Shown here: positions 45,060-55,782 of the stretch, in pieces
Layout: every line of letters begins with the position of its first letter
How positions within the stretch are numbered: position 1 is the stretch's first letter
DNA from: Actinoplanes subtropicus
GTDB taxonomy: Bacteria; Actinomycetota; Actinomycetes; Mycobacteriales; Micromonosporaceae
Reading direction: 5' to 3'
NCBI RefSeq assembly: GCF_000721705.1
Contig: NZ_JOJL01000016.1
Span: 177,178 to 241,177 of the forward strand
Length of the DNA stretch: 64,000 bases
Program-made: the position numbers and the translations under genes
Notes under the pieces: generated by a model
What the model was told of the DNA's origin: nothing
The model's database searches: none
What the model saw: the letters and a program-made list of their open reading frames with translations, nothing else

Positions 45060-45889
45060 CCGCGCTGATCCATACCCGAGCCGAGCTGGCGGCGGCCGTC
45101 GCCGGAGCGCCCGATCAGGTAGCCGTGGTGATGACCATGGGAGCGCTGCATGAGGGCCACCGCACGCTGATGCGGGCCGCTCGCGAGCGCTCGCAGTTCG
45201 TGTTGGTGACGATCTTCGTGAACCCGCTGCAGTTCGGGCCGAACGAGGACTTCGACAAATACCCGCGCACCCTCGAAACCGACCTCGAGGCCTGCCGCGC
45301 CGAGGGCGTGAGTGTGGTGTGGGCCCCCAGCCGGGAGGACGTCTACCCAGGCGGGGCGCCGTCGATCACGATGAACGCCGGCCCGCTCGGCGAGATCATC
45401 GAGGGCGCGAGCCGGCCCGGGCACTTCGCCGGCATGCTCACGGTCGTCGAGAAGCTCCTGATGCTCACCCGGGCCGACGTGGCGTTCTACGGCGAGAAGG
45501 ACTTCCAGCAGCTGGCCCTGATCCGCCGGATGGTCCGCGACCTGGAGCTGGGCGTCGAGATCGTCGGCGTGCCGACCGTGCGCGAGCCGGACGGCCTGGC
45601 CCTCTCCAGCCGCAACCGCTACCTCTCGGCCGACGAGCGGTCGGCCGCGCTCGCCCTCTCCCGGGCACTGCGCGAGGGCGCCACCCACACCGACCCCGAG
45701 GCGGTCCAGGCCACCGCGACCAAAATTCTCCAAGAAGAGCCGGCCGTACGCGTCGACTACCTCGCCCTGACCGGCCCCGACCTGGGCCCGGCCCCCGACG
45801 AGGGTCCGGCGCGCCTGCTGGTGGCCGCCAAGGTCGGCGCCACCCGACTGATCGACAACGTCCCGCTCCACCTCGCGAAGGGCCGCTGA
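45056..45889 (+). CDS. panC: Pantothenate synthetase
   Basis: Joins pantoate and beta-alanine with ATP to give pantothenate. The 277-residue protein has the nucleotidyltransferase HIGH-like motif GALHEGH near 30, [16 protein letters not shown] and the KMSKS-like region ALSSRNRYL. The GTG overlaps the upstream gene and its TGA overlaps the panD ATG by one base (TGATG), so DUF2520-panC-panD form one coupled unit. Confidence 0.96.
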   Translation: MTALIHTRAELAAAVAGAPDQVAVVMTMGALHEGHRTLMRAARERSQFVLVTIFVNPLQFGPNEDFDKYPRTLETDLEACRAEGVSVVWAPSREDVYPGGAPSITMNAGPLGEIIEGASRPGHFAGMLTVVEKLLMLTRADVAFYGEKDFQQLALIRRMVRDLELGVEIVGVPTVREPDGLALSSRNRYLSADERSAALALSRALREGATHTDPEAVQATATKILQEEPAVRVDYLALTGPDLGPAPDEGPARLLVAAKVGATRLIDNVPLHLAKGR

Positions 45890-46314
45890 TGCTGCGCACC
45901 ATGCTCAAGTCCAAGATCCACCGGGCCACCGTGACCCAGGCCGACCTACACTACGTCGGCTCGGTGACGGTCGACCTCGACCTGATGGAGGAGGCCGACC
46001 TGCTGGCCGGCGAGCAGGTCGCGATCGTGGACGTCACCAACGGCGCCCGGCTCGAGACATACGTGATCCCGGGCGAGCGCGGCTCCGGCGTGATCGGCAT
46101 CAACGGCGCCGCCGCCCACCTGATCCACCCCGGCGACCTGGTCATCCTGATCGCCTACGGCCAGATGGACGACGCCGAGGCGCGCGCCTACCAGCCCCGG
46201 GTCGTGCACGTGAACGCCGACAACGAAATCATCGACCTGGGCACCGACCCGGCCGCCGCGGCCGACGGCATGGCCGGCGACCTGGTCCGCGGCGATCTCA
46301 CGCTCGCGGTTTGA
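45889..46314 (+). CDS. panD: Aspartate 1-decarboxylase
   Basis: Pyruvoyl enzyme that makes beta-alanine for PanC. The self-cleavage site Gly24-Ser25 lies in HYVGSVTVD; Lys9 and the downstream NGAAAHL motif are present. At 141 residues, it is normal for actinobacteria. The ATG overlaps the panC stop. An imperfect hairpin follows about 6 bp after the stop (GTCCCGTCG/CGGCGGGAC), a weak terminator candidate. Confidence 0.96.
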   Translation: MLRTMLKSKIHRATVTQADLHYVGSVTVDLDLMEEADLLAGEQVAIVDVTNGARLETYVIPGERGSGVIGINGAAAHLIHPGDLVILIAYGQMDDAEARAYQPRVVHVNADNEIIDLGTDPAAAADGMAGDLVRGDLTLAV

Positions 46315-46541
46315 GGCCTGTCCCGTCGCTCCCACGTGACCGGCGGGACGGCCCCTGACCCACCACCTCACGCGAGAGTCGCGTCCACGGCCTTGCGCGG
46401 CAGCCAGGCCGCGTGGTGAGGCGGGGGCGGCCGCGATCGGCGATGCCCCGCCTCCCGTACGGAAAAATGGTTTTTGGGCTTCTCCTCGGTTTTTATCGCC
46501 ATATGCTCGGGCAAGCAGGCGAAAATGGGGGGTAGCTGGGC

Positions 46542-47453
46542 GTGGGACACCGGGCGGGGATCCGGCTGGGGATCATGGCTGCCTGCCTGACGCTGCTCAC
46601 GGCGTGCGGGATGCCCGGTGGAGTCGACGGCGACCTCACCAACGGGTGGAGCGCGATGGAGCCGGCCACCGGGTTCGAGCCGACCGCCGGGACCTGCCAT
46701 GGGGCCAATTTCGATCCGATCGGGCCGCGCGCGACCTACGAGGAGATCGACTGCAAGCTGCGGCATCGCACCGAGACCGTGTACGTCGGCACCTACGACT
46801 CGCCGGTCGCGGAGGCCGACGAGCCCCCGGCCGACGGATCCGCCGGCGCCAAGGCCGCCTACCGGGTCTGCGACGAGCAGGCCACCACCTACCTCGGCGG
46901 CCAGTGGCGCACCGCGCGCATCTGGATCGGCGTCACCCACCCCAGCAAGGCGGCCTGGAGCGGCGGCGCCCGCTGGTTCCGCTGCGAGGCGCTCGAACTC
47001 AGCTCGGTGGAGGACGACGGCGCCGTGGTCCAGCGGGTCGGCACGCTGCAGAATGTGCTCGCCGACGGCTCCTCCGACCTCCTGCTGGGCTGCTACGCGG
47101 TGGCGATGGACAGCTCCGGGGCGATCGCGAACATGCCGGGGGTGGCCTGCTCGGCCAAGCACAACGCGGAGTTCGTCGGCATCTGGTACGCGAAGAACCT
47201 GGACTACCCGAAGGACGACAAGGGCTGGCGCACCTTCCACGACGGCTGCCGCACGCTGGTCGCGTCCTACGTCAACGTCCCGAACGACAAAGACCTTCAA
47301 TATCGTACGGGTGTGATCTCGCTCCCGGGCAGCTCCGACGTGTGGGCGCTGGGCGATTACGGCGTGCGCTGCTACCTGTGGCTGGACGGCGCCGACCTGA
47401 CCTCGACGCTCAAGGGCAAGGGCGCCAAGAGCCTGCCCATCCAGTACAAGTAA
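46542..47453 (+). CDS. Septum-formation-family lipoprotein
   Basis: 303-residue secreted lipoprotein with lipobox LLTAC (Cys22) and two Cys-containing repeats (GTCHGANFDPIG ... IDCKLRH, and a second half with GVACSAKHNAEFVG) typical of the actinobacterial septum formation family. The GTG start at 46542 gives a normal signal peptide. It lies between panD and nadB and has its own 227-bp upstream region, which holds a lower-G+C stretch with no confident boxes. Function is unproven. Confidence 0.75.
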   Translation: MGHRAGIRLGIMAACLTLLTACGMPGGVDGDLTNGWSAMEPATGFEPTAGTCHGANFDPIGPRATYEEIDCKLRHRTETVYVGTYDSPVAEADEPPADGSAGAKAAYRVCDEQATTYLGGQWRTARIWIGVTHPSKAAWSGGARWFRCEALELSSVEDDGAVVQRVGTLQNVLADGSSDLLLGCYAVAMDSSGAIANMPGVACSAKHNAEFVGIWYAKNLDYPKDDKGWRTFHDGCRTLVASYVNVPNDKDLQYRTGVISLPGSSDVWALGDYGVRCYLWLDGADLTSTLKGKGAKSLPIQYK

Positions 47454-47516
47454 CGGCCACCACTCCGATGCCGCCCCCGCGTGACGAGCGCCGCGGTGGC
47501 GGAGTCTACTGAGCAG

Positions 47517-49163
47517 ATGTCACTTCTGGCCGATCTACCGGAGCTGCCGCGCCGGCTCGCCGCCGCCGAGCCGGGTTGGAGCGAGACCACCGACGTGCTG
47601 GTCGTGGGCTCCGGCATCGCGGGCCTGACCGCCGCGCTGCACCTGCGGGAACAGGGCTTGCACGTCACAGTGGTGACGAAGGTGAACATCGACGACGGCT
47701 CCACGCGGTGGGCGCAGGGCGGGATAGCGGCCGTGCTCGACCCGCTGGACACCCCGGCCGCGCACGCCAACGACACCGAGATCGCCGGCGTCGGGCTGTG
47801 CGACCCGGCCGCCGTGCGGGTGCTGGTCGAGGAGGGGCCGGCCCGGGTGCGTGAGCTGATCCGGCTGGGCGCCGAGTTCGACCGCCACCCGGACGGCTCG
47901 CTGATGCTGACCCGCGAGGGCGGCCACCGCGCCGACCGGATAGTGCACGCCGGCGGCGACGCGACCGGCGCCGAGGTGCAGCGCGCCCTGCACGAGGCGG
48001 TCCGCCGCGACCCGTGGATCCGGCTGGTCGAGCACGCGCTCGTGCTGGACCTGCTGCGCAGCGCCGACGGCCGGGCCTGCGGGCTCACCCTGCACGTGCT
48101 CGGCGAGGGCGCGGAGGACGGCGTCGGCGCGATCCTGGCCCGCGCGGTGGTACTGGCCACCGGCGGGATGGGCCAGATCTACTCGTCCACCACGAACCCG
48201 TCGGTCTCCACCGGCGACGGCGTCGCGCTCGCCATGCGGGCCGGGGCGACCGTCACCGACGTCGAGTTCGTGCAGTTCCACCCGACCTCGTTCGTGAGCG
48301 CCGCGGTCACCTCGGTGCAGCGGACGCTGATCTCCGAGGCGCTCCGCGGCGAGGGCGCCCACCTGGTCGACGAGTCCGGCAAGCGGTTCATGGTCGGGCA
48401 GCACGAGCTGGCCGAGCTGGCCCCGCGCGACGTGGTGGCCAAGGGCATCCACCGGGTACTGCTGGCCACCGGCGCCGACCACGTCTATCTGGACGCCCGG
48501 CACCTGGGCGGCGAGTTCCTCGAGCACCGGTTCCCGACGATCGTGGCGGCCACCCGGGCGGCCGGCGTCGACCCGGCCGTCGAGCTGATCCCGGTCGCCC
48601 CGGCCGCGCACTACGCCTCCGGCGGCGTCCGCACCGACCTGCACGGCCGGACTACTATCCCCGGCCTGTACGCGTGCGGCGAGGTGGCCTGCACCGGCGT
48701 GCACGGCGCCAACCGGCTGGCCAGCAACTCGCTGCTGGAGGGCCTGGTCTTCGCGAAGCGGATCGCCGGCGACATCGCCCGGGAGCTGCCGCCGCAGGCC
48801 GAGCCGTCTTTCCCAAGCGAAGGGCCGGCCTGGGTGGCCGACCCGGCGATCCGGGGTGAGCTGCAGCGGGCGATGACCCGCGGCGCGGGCGTGCTGCGCT
48901 CGGCCGAGTCGCTGGCCGGCACCGCCAAGGAGCTGGTCCGGCTGGCCGGGCTGCGCACCACCCCGCGCAACGCGGCCTGGGAGGCGACGAACCTGCTGAC
49001 GGTCGCTTCGGCGCTGGTCGCTTCGGCGTCGACCCGGCGCGAGACGCGGGGCTGCCACTGGCGGGAGGACTTCCCGGTGGCCGAGGACGAGTGGCGCGGT
49101 CACCTGCTCAACGGCCTGTCCGGCAAGGGCGCGCTGACGCAGAGCTTCGAGGAGATGTCGTGA
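47517..49163 (+). CDS. nadB: L-aspartate oxidase
   Basis: FAD enzyme oxidising aspartate to iminoaspartate in de novo NAD synthesis. The FAD motif GSGIAG is at 31-36 from the ATG at 47517; the TRWAQGGIAAVL and HPTSF segments and the RLASNSLLEGLVF motif are typical. A GTG at 47481 in frame would add 12 residues; TCTACT just upstream of the ATG looks like a -10 box, favouring a short leader. nadC overlaps its stop (GTGA). nadA is not in the window. Confidence 0.94.
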   Translation: MSLLADLPELPRRLAAAEPGWSETTDVLVVGSGIAGLTAALHLREQGLHVTVVTKVNIDDGSTRWAQGGIAAVLDPLDTPAAHANDTEIAGVGLCDPAAVRVLVEEGPARVRELIRLGAEFDRHPDGSLMLTREGGHRADRIVHAGGDATGAEVQRALHEAVRRDPWIRLVEHALVLDLLRSADGRACGLTLHVLGEGAEDGVGAILARAVVLATGGMGQIYSSTTNPSVSTGDGVALAMRAGATVTDVEFVQFHPTSFVSAAVTSVQRTLISEALRGEGAHLVDESGKRFMVGQHELAELAPRDVVAKGIHRVLLATGADHVYLDARHLGGEFLEHRFPTIVAATRAAGVDPAVELIPVAPAAHYASGGVRTDLHGRTTIPGLYACGEVACTGVHGANRLASNSLLEGLVFAKRIAGDIARELPPQAEPSFPSEGPAWVADPAIRGELQRAMTRGAGVLRSAESLAGTAKELVRLAGLRTTPRNAAWEATNLLTVASALVASASTRRETRGCHWREDFPVAEDEWRGHLLNGLSGKGALTQSFEEMS

Positions 49164-50005
49164 GTCTTGATCTGGATGAGGTACGGCGGATCGTCTACAC
49201 CGCCCTCGGCGAGGACCTCGGCGATCCGCCCCGGGACGTGACCAGCGAGGCCACGATCCCGGCCACCCAGATGGACACGGCCGAGCTGGTGGCCCGGGCC
49301 GACGGAGTGGTGGCGGGGCTGCCGGTGGCGCTGGAGGTCTTCGCGGCCACCTCGGGCGGCACGGCGAGCTTTTCGCCGCGCGTGGCGGAAGGAGATCGGG
49401 TACGCCGCGGCGATGTGCTCGCGGTGGTGACAGGCCCTACCCGGGCGTTGCTGACCGCCGAGCGTACGGCGCTGAACCTGCTCTGCCGGATGTCGGGCGT
49501 GGCCACCCATACCCGGAAGTGGGCCGATGCTCTGGCCGGCACGAAGGCGACCGTGCTCGACACCCGCAAGACCACCCCGGGGCTGCGGCATCTGGAGAAG
49601 TACGCGGTGCGTTGTGGCGGGGGAACGAACAAGCGGATGGGCCTCTACGACGTCGCCATGATCAAGGACAACCACAAGCTCGCGGCGGGGAGTATTACGG
49701 CGGCTTTCGAGCTGGTTGTTCGGAAATTTCCGGATATTCCCGTGCAGGTGGAGGTGACCACGCTGGCCGAGGCATGGGAGGCCGTGGAGGCGGGGGCGAC
49801 ATTCCTCCTCTGCGACAACATGACGCCGTCCTTGCTCGGTGACGTGGTGGCGGCCGTCGGAGATCGGGCCGAGCTCGAGGCCACGGGTAATCTCACCTTG
49901 GCCACTGTGGAGGCCTACGCGGCGACCGGGGTCGACTACCTGTCGGTGGGTGGGCTGACGCACTCGTCGCCGATCCTCGACATCGCCATGGACCTGAGGC
50001 CTTAG
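49160..50005 (+). CDS. nadC: Nicotinate-nucleotide pyrophosphorylase (quinolinate phosphoribosyltransferase)
   Basis: Converts quinolinate and PRPP to nicotinate mononucleotide. The 281-residue protein has the family motifs TRKTTPGLRHLEKYAVRCGG, with HRMGL replaced by KRMGLYD, and the barrel segments IKDNH and EVTTLAEA. The GTG overlaps the nadB stop. The stop TAG is directly followed by the coaX ATG. Confidence 0.95.
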   Translation: MSLDLDEVRRIVYTALGEDLGDPPRDVTSEATIPATQMDTAELVARADGVVAGLPVALEVFAATSGGTASFSPRVAEGDRVRRGDVLAVVTGPTRALLTAERTALNLLCRMSGVATHTRKWADALAGTKATVLDTRKTTPGLRHLEKYAVRCGGGTNKRMGLYDVAMIKDNHKLAAGSITAAFELVVRKFPDIPVQVEVTTLAEAWEAVEAGATFLLCDNMTPSLLGDVVAAVGDRAELEATGNLTLATVEAYAATGVDYLSVGGLTHSSPILDIAMDLRP

Positions 50006-50764
50006 ATGCTGCTCTGTATCGACATCGGTAACACGAACACCGTTCTCGCGACCTTCGACGGCGACAAGCTCGTGCACAACTGGCGGGTCAAGACCGACTC
50101 CCGCAACACCGCCGACGAGCTCGGGCTGATGTTCCGCGGCCTGCTCGCCGGCGACAACGTGGAGATCACCGGGGTGGCCGCCTGCTCGACGGTGCCGGCC
50201 GCGCTGCGCAGCCTGCGCACCATGCTCGGGCGTTACTACGGCGAGCTGCCCAACGTGGTCGTCGAGCCGGGCGTGAAGACCGGCGTGCAGCTGGCCATCG
50301 ACAACCCGAAGGAGGTGGGCGCCGACCGGGTGGTCAACACGCTGGCCGCGCACGCCCTCTACGGCGGCCCGTCGATCGTGGTCGACTTCGGCACCACCAC
50401 CAACTTCGACGTGATCAGCGCGAAGGGCGAGTTCCTCGGCGGGGCGTTCGCGCCGGGCATCGAGATCTCGTTCGACGCGCTCGCCGCCCGGGCCGCCCAG
50501 CTGCGCAAGGTGGAGCCGGCGCAGCCGCGCTCGGTGATCGGTAAGAACACCGTCGAGTGCCTGCAGTCGGGCATGTACTACGGCTTCGCCGGTCAGGTCG
50601 ACCGGATCGTCGAGCGGATGATCGAGGAAATCGGCCCGGTGAAGGCCGTGATCGCCACCGGCGGGCTGGCCGGCCTGGTCAAGGACGAGTGCCGGACGCT
50701 GACCGTGCACGAGCCGATGATCACGCTGATCGGGCTGCGGATGGTATATGAGCGGAACGTCTGA
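50006..50764 (+). CDS. coaX: Type III pantothenate kinase
   Basis: First enzyme of CoA synthesis from pantothenate, type III, ASKHA fold. Phosphate motif DIGNTNT is at 6-12, followed by GADRVVN and VVDFGTTTNFD. At 252 residues it is normal. It abuts nadC without a gap. This places pantothenate, NAD and CoA steps in one region. Confidence 0.95.
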   Translation: MLLCIDIGNTNTVLATFDGDKLVHNWRVKTDSRNTADELGLMFRGLLAGDNVEITGVAACSTVPAALRSLRTMLGRYYGELPNVVVEPGVKTGVQLAIDNPKEVGADRVVNTLAAHALYGGPSIVVDFGTTTNFDVISAKGEFLGGAFAPGIEISFDALAARAAQLRKVEPAQPRSVIGKNTVECLQSGMYYGFAGQVDRIVERMIEEIGPVKAVIATGGLAGLVKDECRTLTVHEPMITLIGLRMVYERNV

Positions 50765-50823
50765 GGGCCGCTCAGTAGGCTAGGGCGCTGTCGTTGTCAG
50801 ATTTCCCACCAGAGAGTCGTGCC

Positions 50824-52332
50824 GTGACCGAGCAGAATGTGCCGCCCACCGACGCCACCGAGGACCTGCCCGAGCAGATGCGGGTCCGGCGGGCCAAGCG
50901 GGAGCGGTTCCTCGCCGAGGGCATCCCGCCGTACCCGGTCAACCTGCCGCGCACCGCGACGCTGAAGGAGATCCGGGAGAGGTACGCCGAGCTGCCGACC
51001 GACACCGCGAGCGGCGACTCGGTCTCGATCACCGGCCGGGTGATCTTCATCCGGAACGGCGGCAAGCTGTGTTTCGCCACCCTGCGCGACGGCGACGGCA
51101 CCGAGCTGCAGGCCATGCTCTCCCTGGACAAGGTGGGGGAGCAGGCGCTGACCGACTGGAAGCACCTGATCGACCTGGGCGACCTGGTCGGGATCACCGG
51201 CGAGGTGATCACCAGCCGGCGGGGTGAGCTCTCCGTGCTCGCCGACTCCTGGGCGATCAGCGCCAAGGCGCTGCGCCCGCTGCCGGTCGCGCACAAGCCG
51301 CTCTCCGAGGAGACCCGGATCCGGCAGCGGTACGTCGACCTGATCGTCCGGCCGCAGGCCCGGGAGACCGTTCGCGCCCGGGCCACCGTGGTGCGCAGCC
51401 TGCGCGAGTCGCTGTTCCGCCGCAATTTCCTCGAGGTGGAAACACCAATGCTGCAGTTGCTGCACGGCGGGGCGGCGGCCCGCCCGTTTGTGACGCACAG
51501 CAACGCGCTCGACACGGATCTCTATCTACGGATCGCTCCGGAACTATTTCTGAAGCGGGCCGTGGTCGGCGGCATCGAGCGGGTCTTCGAGATCAACCGG
51601 AACTTCCGCAATGAGGGCATGGACTCCAGTCACTCACCGGAGTTCGCCATGCTCGAGGCGTACCAGGCGTACGCCGACTACAACGTGATGCAGCAGCAGG
51701 TTCAGGAGTGGATTCAGGAAGCCGCGTTCGCGGTCGCCGGATCATACGTGGTGACCCACTACGACGGCACCGAGTGGGACTTCGGCGGCCAGTGGCGCTC
51801 GGTGACCCTGTTCGGGTCGCTCTCCGAGGCGCTCGGCGAAGAAGTCACCGTGATGACCGATCGGGCAGCACTCGAGAGTTATGCGGAAAAGCATGACCTT
51901 TCGGTCGACCCGAAGTGGAGCAACGGGAAGCTGGCCGAAGAGCTCTTCGAGCACCTGGTCGTCGGCTCGCTTCAGCAGCCCACATTTGTACGGGATTATC
52001 CGGAAGAGACCGCGCCGCTCACCCGCGCGCACCGGGAAACCCCGGGCCTCACCGAGAAGTGGGACCTGTACGTCAACGGCTTCGAGCTGGCCACCGCGTA
52101 TTCCGAGTTGGTGGACCCGGTGGTGCAGCGCGAACGGCTGGTCGCCCAGTCGGTGCTGGCCGCCGGCGGCGATCCGGACGCCATGCAGCTGGACGAGGAT
52201 TTCCTGCGCGCCATGGAGTACGGAATGCCGCCGACCGGCGGGATGGGAATGGGAATCGACCGGCTGTTGATGGCGCTGACCGGGCTCGGCATTCGGGAAA
52301 CGATCCTGTTCCCGTTGGTCCGGCCCGAGTAA
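50824..52332 (+). CDS. lysS: Lysine--tRNA ligase, class II
   Basis: 502 residues. An OB-fold anticodon domain ([20 protein letters not shown]) precedes the class II catalytic core: GGAAARPF, motif 2 [14 protein letters not shown] and motif 3 [10 protein letters not shown]. The HSPEF and FELATAYSE variants are typical of the actinobacterial LysS. I chose the GTG at 50824; a TTG at 50794 would put the gene too close to coaX and is unlikely. Confidence 0.95.
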   Translation: MTEQNVPPTDATEDLPEQMRVRRAKRERFLAEGIPPYPVNLPRTATLKEIRERYAELPTDTASGDSVSITGRVIFIRNGGKLCFATLRDGDGTELQAMLSLDKVGEQALTDWKHLIDLGDLVGITGEVITSRRGELSVLADSWAISAKALRPLPVAHKPLSEETRIRQRYVDLIVRPQARETVRARATVVRSLRESLFRRNFLEVETPMLQLLHGGAAARPFVTHSNALDTDLYLRIAPELFLKRAVVGGIERVFEINRNFRNEGMDSSHSPEFAMLEAYQAYADYNVMQQQVQEWIQEAAFAVAGSYVVTHYDGTEWDFGGQWRSVTLFGSLSEALGEEVTVMTDRAALESYAEKHDLSVDPKWSNGKLAEELFEHLVVGSLQQPTFVRDYPEETAPLTRAHRETPGLTEKWDLYVNGFELATAYSELVDPVVQRERLVAQSVLAAGGDPDAMQLDEDFLRAMEYGMPPTGGMGMGIDRLLMALTGLGIRETILFPLVRPE

Positions 52333-52421
52333 TATTCGACCCGCCATTGACGGATACTGCCGCCCTGGCGTTATTGTCTTGTCCGTTGCGGGAGAACCTG
52401 TGTTCGGGAGGATAGCGGCGC

Positions 52422-52778
52422 GTGGCCAAGCAGATCATTCACAAGCTGGTCGATGACCTCGACGGCGGTGACGCCGAGGAGACCGTCAAGTTCGCGCTCG
52501 ACGGCATTCAGTACGAGATCGACCTCTCGGAGAAGAACGCCGCTAAATTGCGGGACGTCTTCGCCCAGTACGTCAGTGCCGGCTCTCGTGTCGCCCGGGG
52601 TGGTGTGGTCGTGGGGGGCCGGGCCGCACGCGGCCGCGGCGGCGCGACCGCGGACCGGGAGCAGAACAAGGCGATCCGGGAGTGGGCCAAGAAGTCCGGC
52701 AAGGAGATCTCCGACCGGGGGCGCATCCCCCAGGAGATCGTCGACGAGTTCCACTCGAAGGGCCCCGGAAGGGGTTGA
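52422..52778 (+). CDS. lsr2: Lsr2 nucleoid-associated protein
   Basis: 118-residue H-NS-like DNA bridging protein that silences AT-rich and foreign DNA in actinobacteria. The N-terminal dimerisation region (VDDLDGGDAEETVKFALDG) and the C-terminal DNA-binding domain with RGR-type hook (SDRGRIPQEIVDEF) are both present, with a basic linker between. The GTG start has GGGAGG nine bases upstream. A very strong hairpin follows. Confidence 0.95.
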   Translation: MAKQIIHKLVDDLDGGDAEETVKFALDGIQYEIDLSEKNAAKLRDVFAQYVSAGSRVARGGVVVGGRAARGRGGATADREQNKAIREWAKKSGKEISDRGRIPQEIVDEFHSKGPGRG

Positions 52779-52792
52779 GGGTAGGCGTACGT

Positions 52793-52831
52793 CACAGGGG
52801 CCCGTCACGCTCGGCGTGACGGGCCCCTGTG
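52793..52831 (+). terminator. lsr2 terminator, 18-bp perfect stem
   Basis: CACAGGGGCCCGTCACGC (52793-52810), loop TCG, perfect complement at 52814-52831. Confidence 0.9.
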
Positions 52832-52869
52832 AGCTTTCTCAGGTGATCTTCGGGCCGGATACGTAGAGT

Positions 52870-52910
52870 TATCCACAGGTGTGGAGCGGGTTGTCCACAG
52901 GCTGTGGACG
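52870..52910. promoter_or_regulatory. Two DnaA-box-like palindromes upstream of clpC
   Basis: TTATCCACA (52870-52878) starts the palindrome TCCACAGGTGTGGA, and TTGTCCACA (52892-52900), the actinobacterial DnaA consensus, starts the 17-bp palindrome GTCCACAGGCTGTGGAC (52894-52910). The rest of the 318-bp spacer (52832-53149) holds the ClgR-like site below and no gene that I can support. Confidence 0.5.
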
Positions 52911-52924
52911 CACGTCCCACGGCG

Positions 52925-52942
52925 ATTTCGCTGTCCGCGTAC
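52925..52942. promoter_or_regulatory. Putative ClgR operator upstream of clpC
   Basis: ATTTCGCTGTCCGCGTAC matches the published corynebacterial/streptomycete ClgR pattern (CGC-5N-GCG core with A/T flanks) at the core and flanking positions, with two mismatches inside the spacer. ClgR activates clpC in these groups. Confidence 0.45.
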
Positions 52943-53149
52943 TCGTTCGGGTGGGGGAACAGCCGTTGAGCGTGCGAAGTTGGCTAAATCAACGTTGCGG
53001 ACGGTTTCGCGGGGCCACGAGGGCCCAGCAGAACCCCCGGGCGGCGATAGAGTTACAGCACGGGCATCACCGATGCCCGTGCGCTGGCCCCGCCAGCTGT
53101 TGAGACAGGCGCTCAGCATTGGCGCACGGCACGTGAGGAGCACGAGGGC

Positions 53150-55672
53150 ATGTTCGAGCGGTTCACCGACCGAGCGCGACGGGTTGTCGTCCTGGCCCAA
53201 GAAGAGGCCCGGATGCTCAACCACAATTACATCGGGACCGAGCACATCCTGCTCGGCCTGATCCACGAGGGCGAGGGTGTCGCCGCCAAGGCTCTCGAGA
53301 GCCTGGGTATCTCGTTGGAGGGCGTCCGGCAACAGGTCGAAGAGATCATCGGCCAGGGTCAGCAGGCGCCGAGCGGGCACATCCCGTTCACGCCGCGGGC
53401 GAAGAAGGTGCTGGAGCTCTCGCTGCGCGAGGCTCTCCAGCTGGGTCACAACTACATCGGAACCGAGCACATCCTGCTCGGCCTGATCCGCGAGGGCGAG
53501 GGCGTCGCCGCCCAGGTGCTGGTCAAGCTCGGTGCCGACCTCAACCGGGTCCGCCAGCAGGTCATCCAGCTGCTCTCGGGCTACCAGGGCAAGGAGCCGG
53601 CCGCGGCCGGCGCCGCGGCGGGCGAGGCCGCTCCGTCCACGTCGCTGGTGCTCGACCAGTTCGGGCGCAACCTGACCCAGGCCGCCCGCGAGGGCAAGCT
53701 CGACCCGGTCATCGGCCGGGAAAAGGAAATCGAGCGGGTCATGCAGGTTCTCTCCCGCCGTACCAAGAACAATCCGGTGCTCATCGGCGAGCCCGGTGTC
53801 GGCAAGACCGCCGTCGTCGAGGGACTGTCCCAGTCGATCGTCAAGGGCGAGGTGCCCGAGACGCTCAAGGACAAGCAGCTGTACACGCTCGACCTGGGCG
53901 CGCTGGTCGCCGGTTCCCGGTACCGCGGTGACTTCGAGGAGCGCCTGAAGAAGGTGCTGAAGGAGATCCGCACCCGCGGCGACATCATCCTGTTCATCGA
54001 CGAGATCCACACCCTGGTGGGCGCGGGCGCGGCCGAGGGCGCGATCGACGCGGCGAGCATCCTCAAGCCGATGCTGGCCCGCGGCGAGCTGCAGACCATC
54101 GGCGCGACCACCCTGGACGAGTACCGCAAGCACCTGGAGAAGGACGCCGCGCTCGAGCGCCGCTTCCAGCCCATCCAGGTCGGCGAGCCGTCCCTGGCGC
54201 ACACCATCGAGATCCTCAAGGGTCTCCGCGACCGCTACGAGGCGCACCACCGGATCAGCATCACCGACGCCGCCCTCGTGGCCGCCGCGACGCTGGCCGA
54301 CCGGTACATCTCGGACCGCTTCCTGCCGGACAAGGCGATCGACCTGATCGACGAGGCCGGCGCCCGGATGCGGATCCGCCGGATGACCGCGCCGCCGGAC
54401 CTGCGCGACTTCGACGAGCGCATCGCCCAGGTGCGTCGCGACAAGGAGTCCGCGATCGACGCGCAGGACTTCGAGCGCGCCGCCCAGCTGCGCGACAAGG
54501 AGAAGCAGCTGCTCGGCCAGAAGGCGCAGCGCGAGCGGGAGTGGAAGGCCGGCGACCTGGACGTCGTGTCCGAGGTCGACGACGAGCAGATCGCCGAGGT
54601 CCTGGGCAACTGGACCGGCATCCCGGTGTACAAGCTCACCGAGGAGGAGACGTCCCGTCTGCTCCGCATGGAGGACGAGCTGCACAAGCGGGTCATCGGC
54701 CAGGAGGACGCGGTCAAGGCGGTTTCCAAGGCGATCCGCCGTACCCGGGCCGGCCTGAAGGACCCGAAGCGCCCGTCCGGCTCGTTCATCTTCGCCGGCC
54801 CGTCCGGCGTCGGTAAGACCGAGCTGTCCAAGGCGCTGGCCGAGTTCCTGTTCGGCTCCGAGGACGCGCTGATCCAGCTGGACATGTCCGAGTTCCACGA
54901 CCGGTACACGGTGTCCCGCCTGGTCGGTGCCCCTCCCGGCTACGTCGGCTACGACGAGGGCGGCCAGCTCACCGAGAAGGTGCGGCGGAAGCCGTTCTCG
55001 GTGGTCCTGTTCGACGAGATCGAGAAGGCCCACCCGGACGTCTTCAACACGCTGCTGCAGATCCTGGAGGACGGCCGCCTGACCGACGGCCAGGGCCGGA
55101 TCGTGGACTTCAAGAACACGGTCATCATCCTGACCACCAACCTCGGCACCCGGGACGTGGCGAAGGCGGTGTCGCTGGGCTTCCAGGCCTCGGAGGACAC
55201 CGAGAGCAACTACGACCGGATGAAGGTCAAGGTCAACGACGAGCTGAAGCAGCACTTCCGCCCGGAGTTCCTGAACCGTATCGACGACACGATCGTGTTC
55301 CACCAGCTCCGGCAGGACGAGATCCTGCAGATCGTCGACATCTTCACCTCGCGCATCGAGGGCCAGCTCAAGAACAAGGACATGGGCCTCGAGCTGACCG
55401 ACAACGCGAAGAAGTACCTGGCGAACAAGGGCTTCGACCCGGTGCTGGGCGCCCGGCCGCTGCGGCGGACGATCCAGCGCGATCTGGAGGACAGCCTGTC
55501 CGAGCAGATCCTCTTCAACGAGCTGCGCCCCGGCCAGATCGTGGTGGTGGACTGCGAGGGTGACCCGGCGAACGTCGAGAAGTCGAAGCTGAGCTTCCGC
55601 GGCGCCGACCGGGGGGTCTCGGTGCCGGACGCGGTGCCCGCCGACCTCGGAGCTGCCTCCAACGAGGAGTAA
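53150..55672 (+). CDS. clpC: ClpC, AAA+ unfoldase of the Clp protease
   Basis: 840-residue hexameric unfoldase that feeds ClpP and is essential in mycobacteria. Two N-terminal Clp repeats (residues about 1-145) are followed by AAA1 with GEPGVGKT (Lys219), the middle domain with a short coiled coil (about 410-470), and AAA2 with GPSGVGKT (Lys556). The ClpP-contact loop is in AAA2. The ATG at 53150 ([11 protein letters not shown]) is the standard start. It ends at a terminator. Confidence 0.97.
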   Translation: MFERFTDRARRVVVLAQEEARMLNHNYIGTEHILLGLIHEGEGVAAKALESLGISLEGVRQQVEEIIGQGQQAPSGHIPFTPRAKKVLELSLREALQLGHNYIGTEHILLGLIREGEGVAAQVLVKLGADLNRVRQQVIQLLSGYQGKEPAAAGAAAGEAAPSTSLVLDQFGRNLTQAAREGKLDPVIGREKEIERVMQVLSRRTKNNPVLIGEPGVGKTAVVEGLSQSIVKGEVPETLKDKQLYTLDLGALVAGSRYRGDFEERLKKVLKEIRTRGDIILFIDEIHTLVGAGAAEGAIDAASILKPMLARGELQTIGATTLDEYRKHLEKDAALERRFQPIQVGEPSLAHTIEILKGLRDRYEAHHRISITDAALVAAATLADRYISDRFLPDKAIDLIDEAGARMRIRRMTAPPDLRDFDERIAQVRRDKESAIDAQDFERAAQLRDKEKQLLGQKAQREREWKAGDLDVVSEVDDEQIAEVLGNWTGIPVYKLTEEETSRLLRMEDELHKRVIGQEDAVKAVSKAIRRTRAGLKDPKRPSGSFIFAGPSGVGKTELSKALAEFLFGSEDALIQLDMSEFHDRYTVSRLVGAPPGYVGYDEGGQLTEKVRRKPFSVVLFDEIEKAHPDVFNTLLQILEDGRLTDGQGRIVDFKNTVIILTTNLGTRDVAKAVSLGFQASEDTESNYDRMKVKVNDELKQHFRPEFLNRIDDTIVFHQLRQDEILQIVDIFTSRIEGQLKNKDMGLELTDNAKKYLANKGFDPVLGARPLRRTIQRDLEDSLSEQILFNELRPGQIVVVDCEGDPANVEKSKLSFRGADRGVSVPDAVPADLGAASNEE

Positions 55673-55707
55673 CGGCGCTCGCTCTAGGCGAGAGCTGCGC
55701 TCTAGGC

Positions 55708-55740
55708 GATCCCTGTCCACAGAAAGCGTGGACAGGGATC
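55708..55740 (+). terminator. clpC terminator, 13-bp perfect stem
   Basis: GATCCCTGTCCAC (55708-55720), loop AGAAAGC, GTGGACAGGGATC (55728-55740). Confidence 0.85.
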
Positions 55741-55755
55741 GCTCCGCATATCTAC

Positions 55756-55774
55756 CCGGGGGCCGAGCCCCCGG
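55756..55774. repeat. REP-like G/C hairpin
   Basis: CCGGGGG-CCGAG-CCCCCGG followed by ACCCCC, resembling the intergenic G/C hairpins that are dispersed in many actinobacterial genomes. Confidence 0.55.
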
Positions 55775-55782
55775 ACCCCCAC

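Noticed and set aside
51590..51680. LysS active-site motif changes ([13 protein letters not shown] instead of HNPEF, GNGFSE)
   Set aside because: These variants are normal for actinobacterial LysS as I know the family, so they are not a sign of altered function.
52805..55720. 971-codon open frame antisense to clpC
   Set aside because: It is a shadow of the high-G+C codon pattern of clpC; the protein is low complexity with no motifs.
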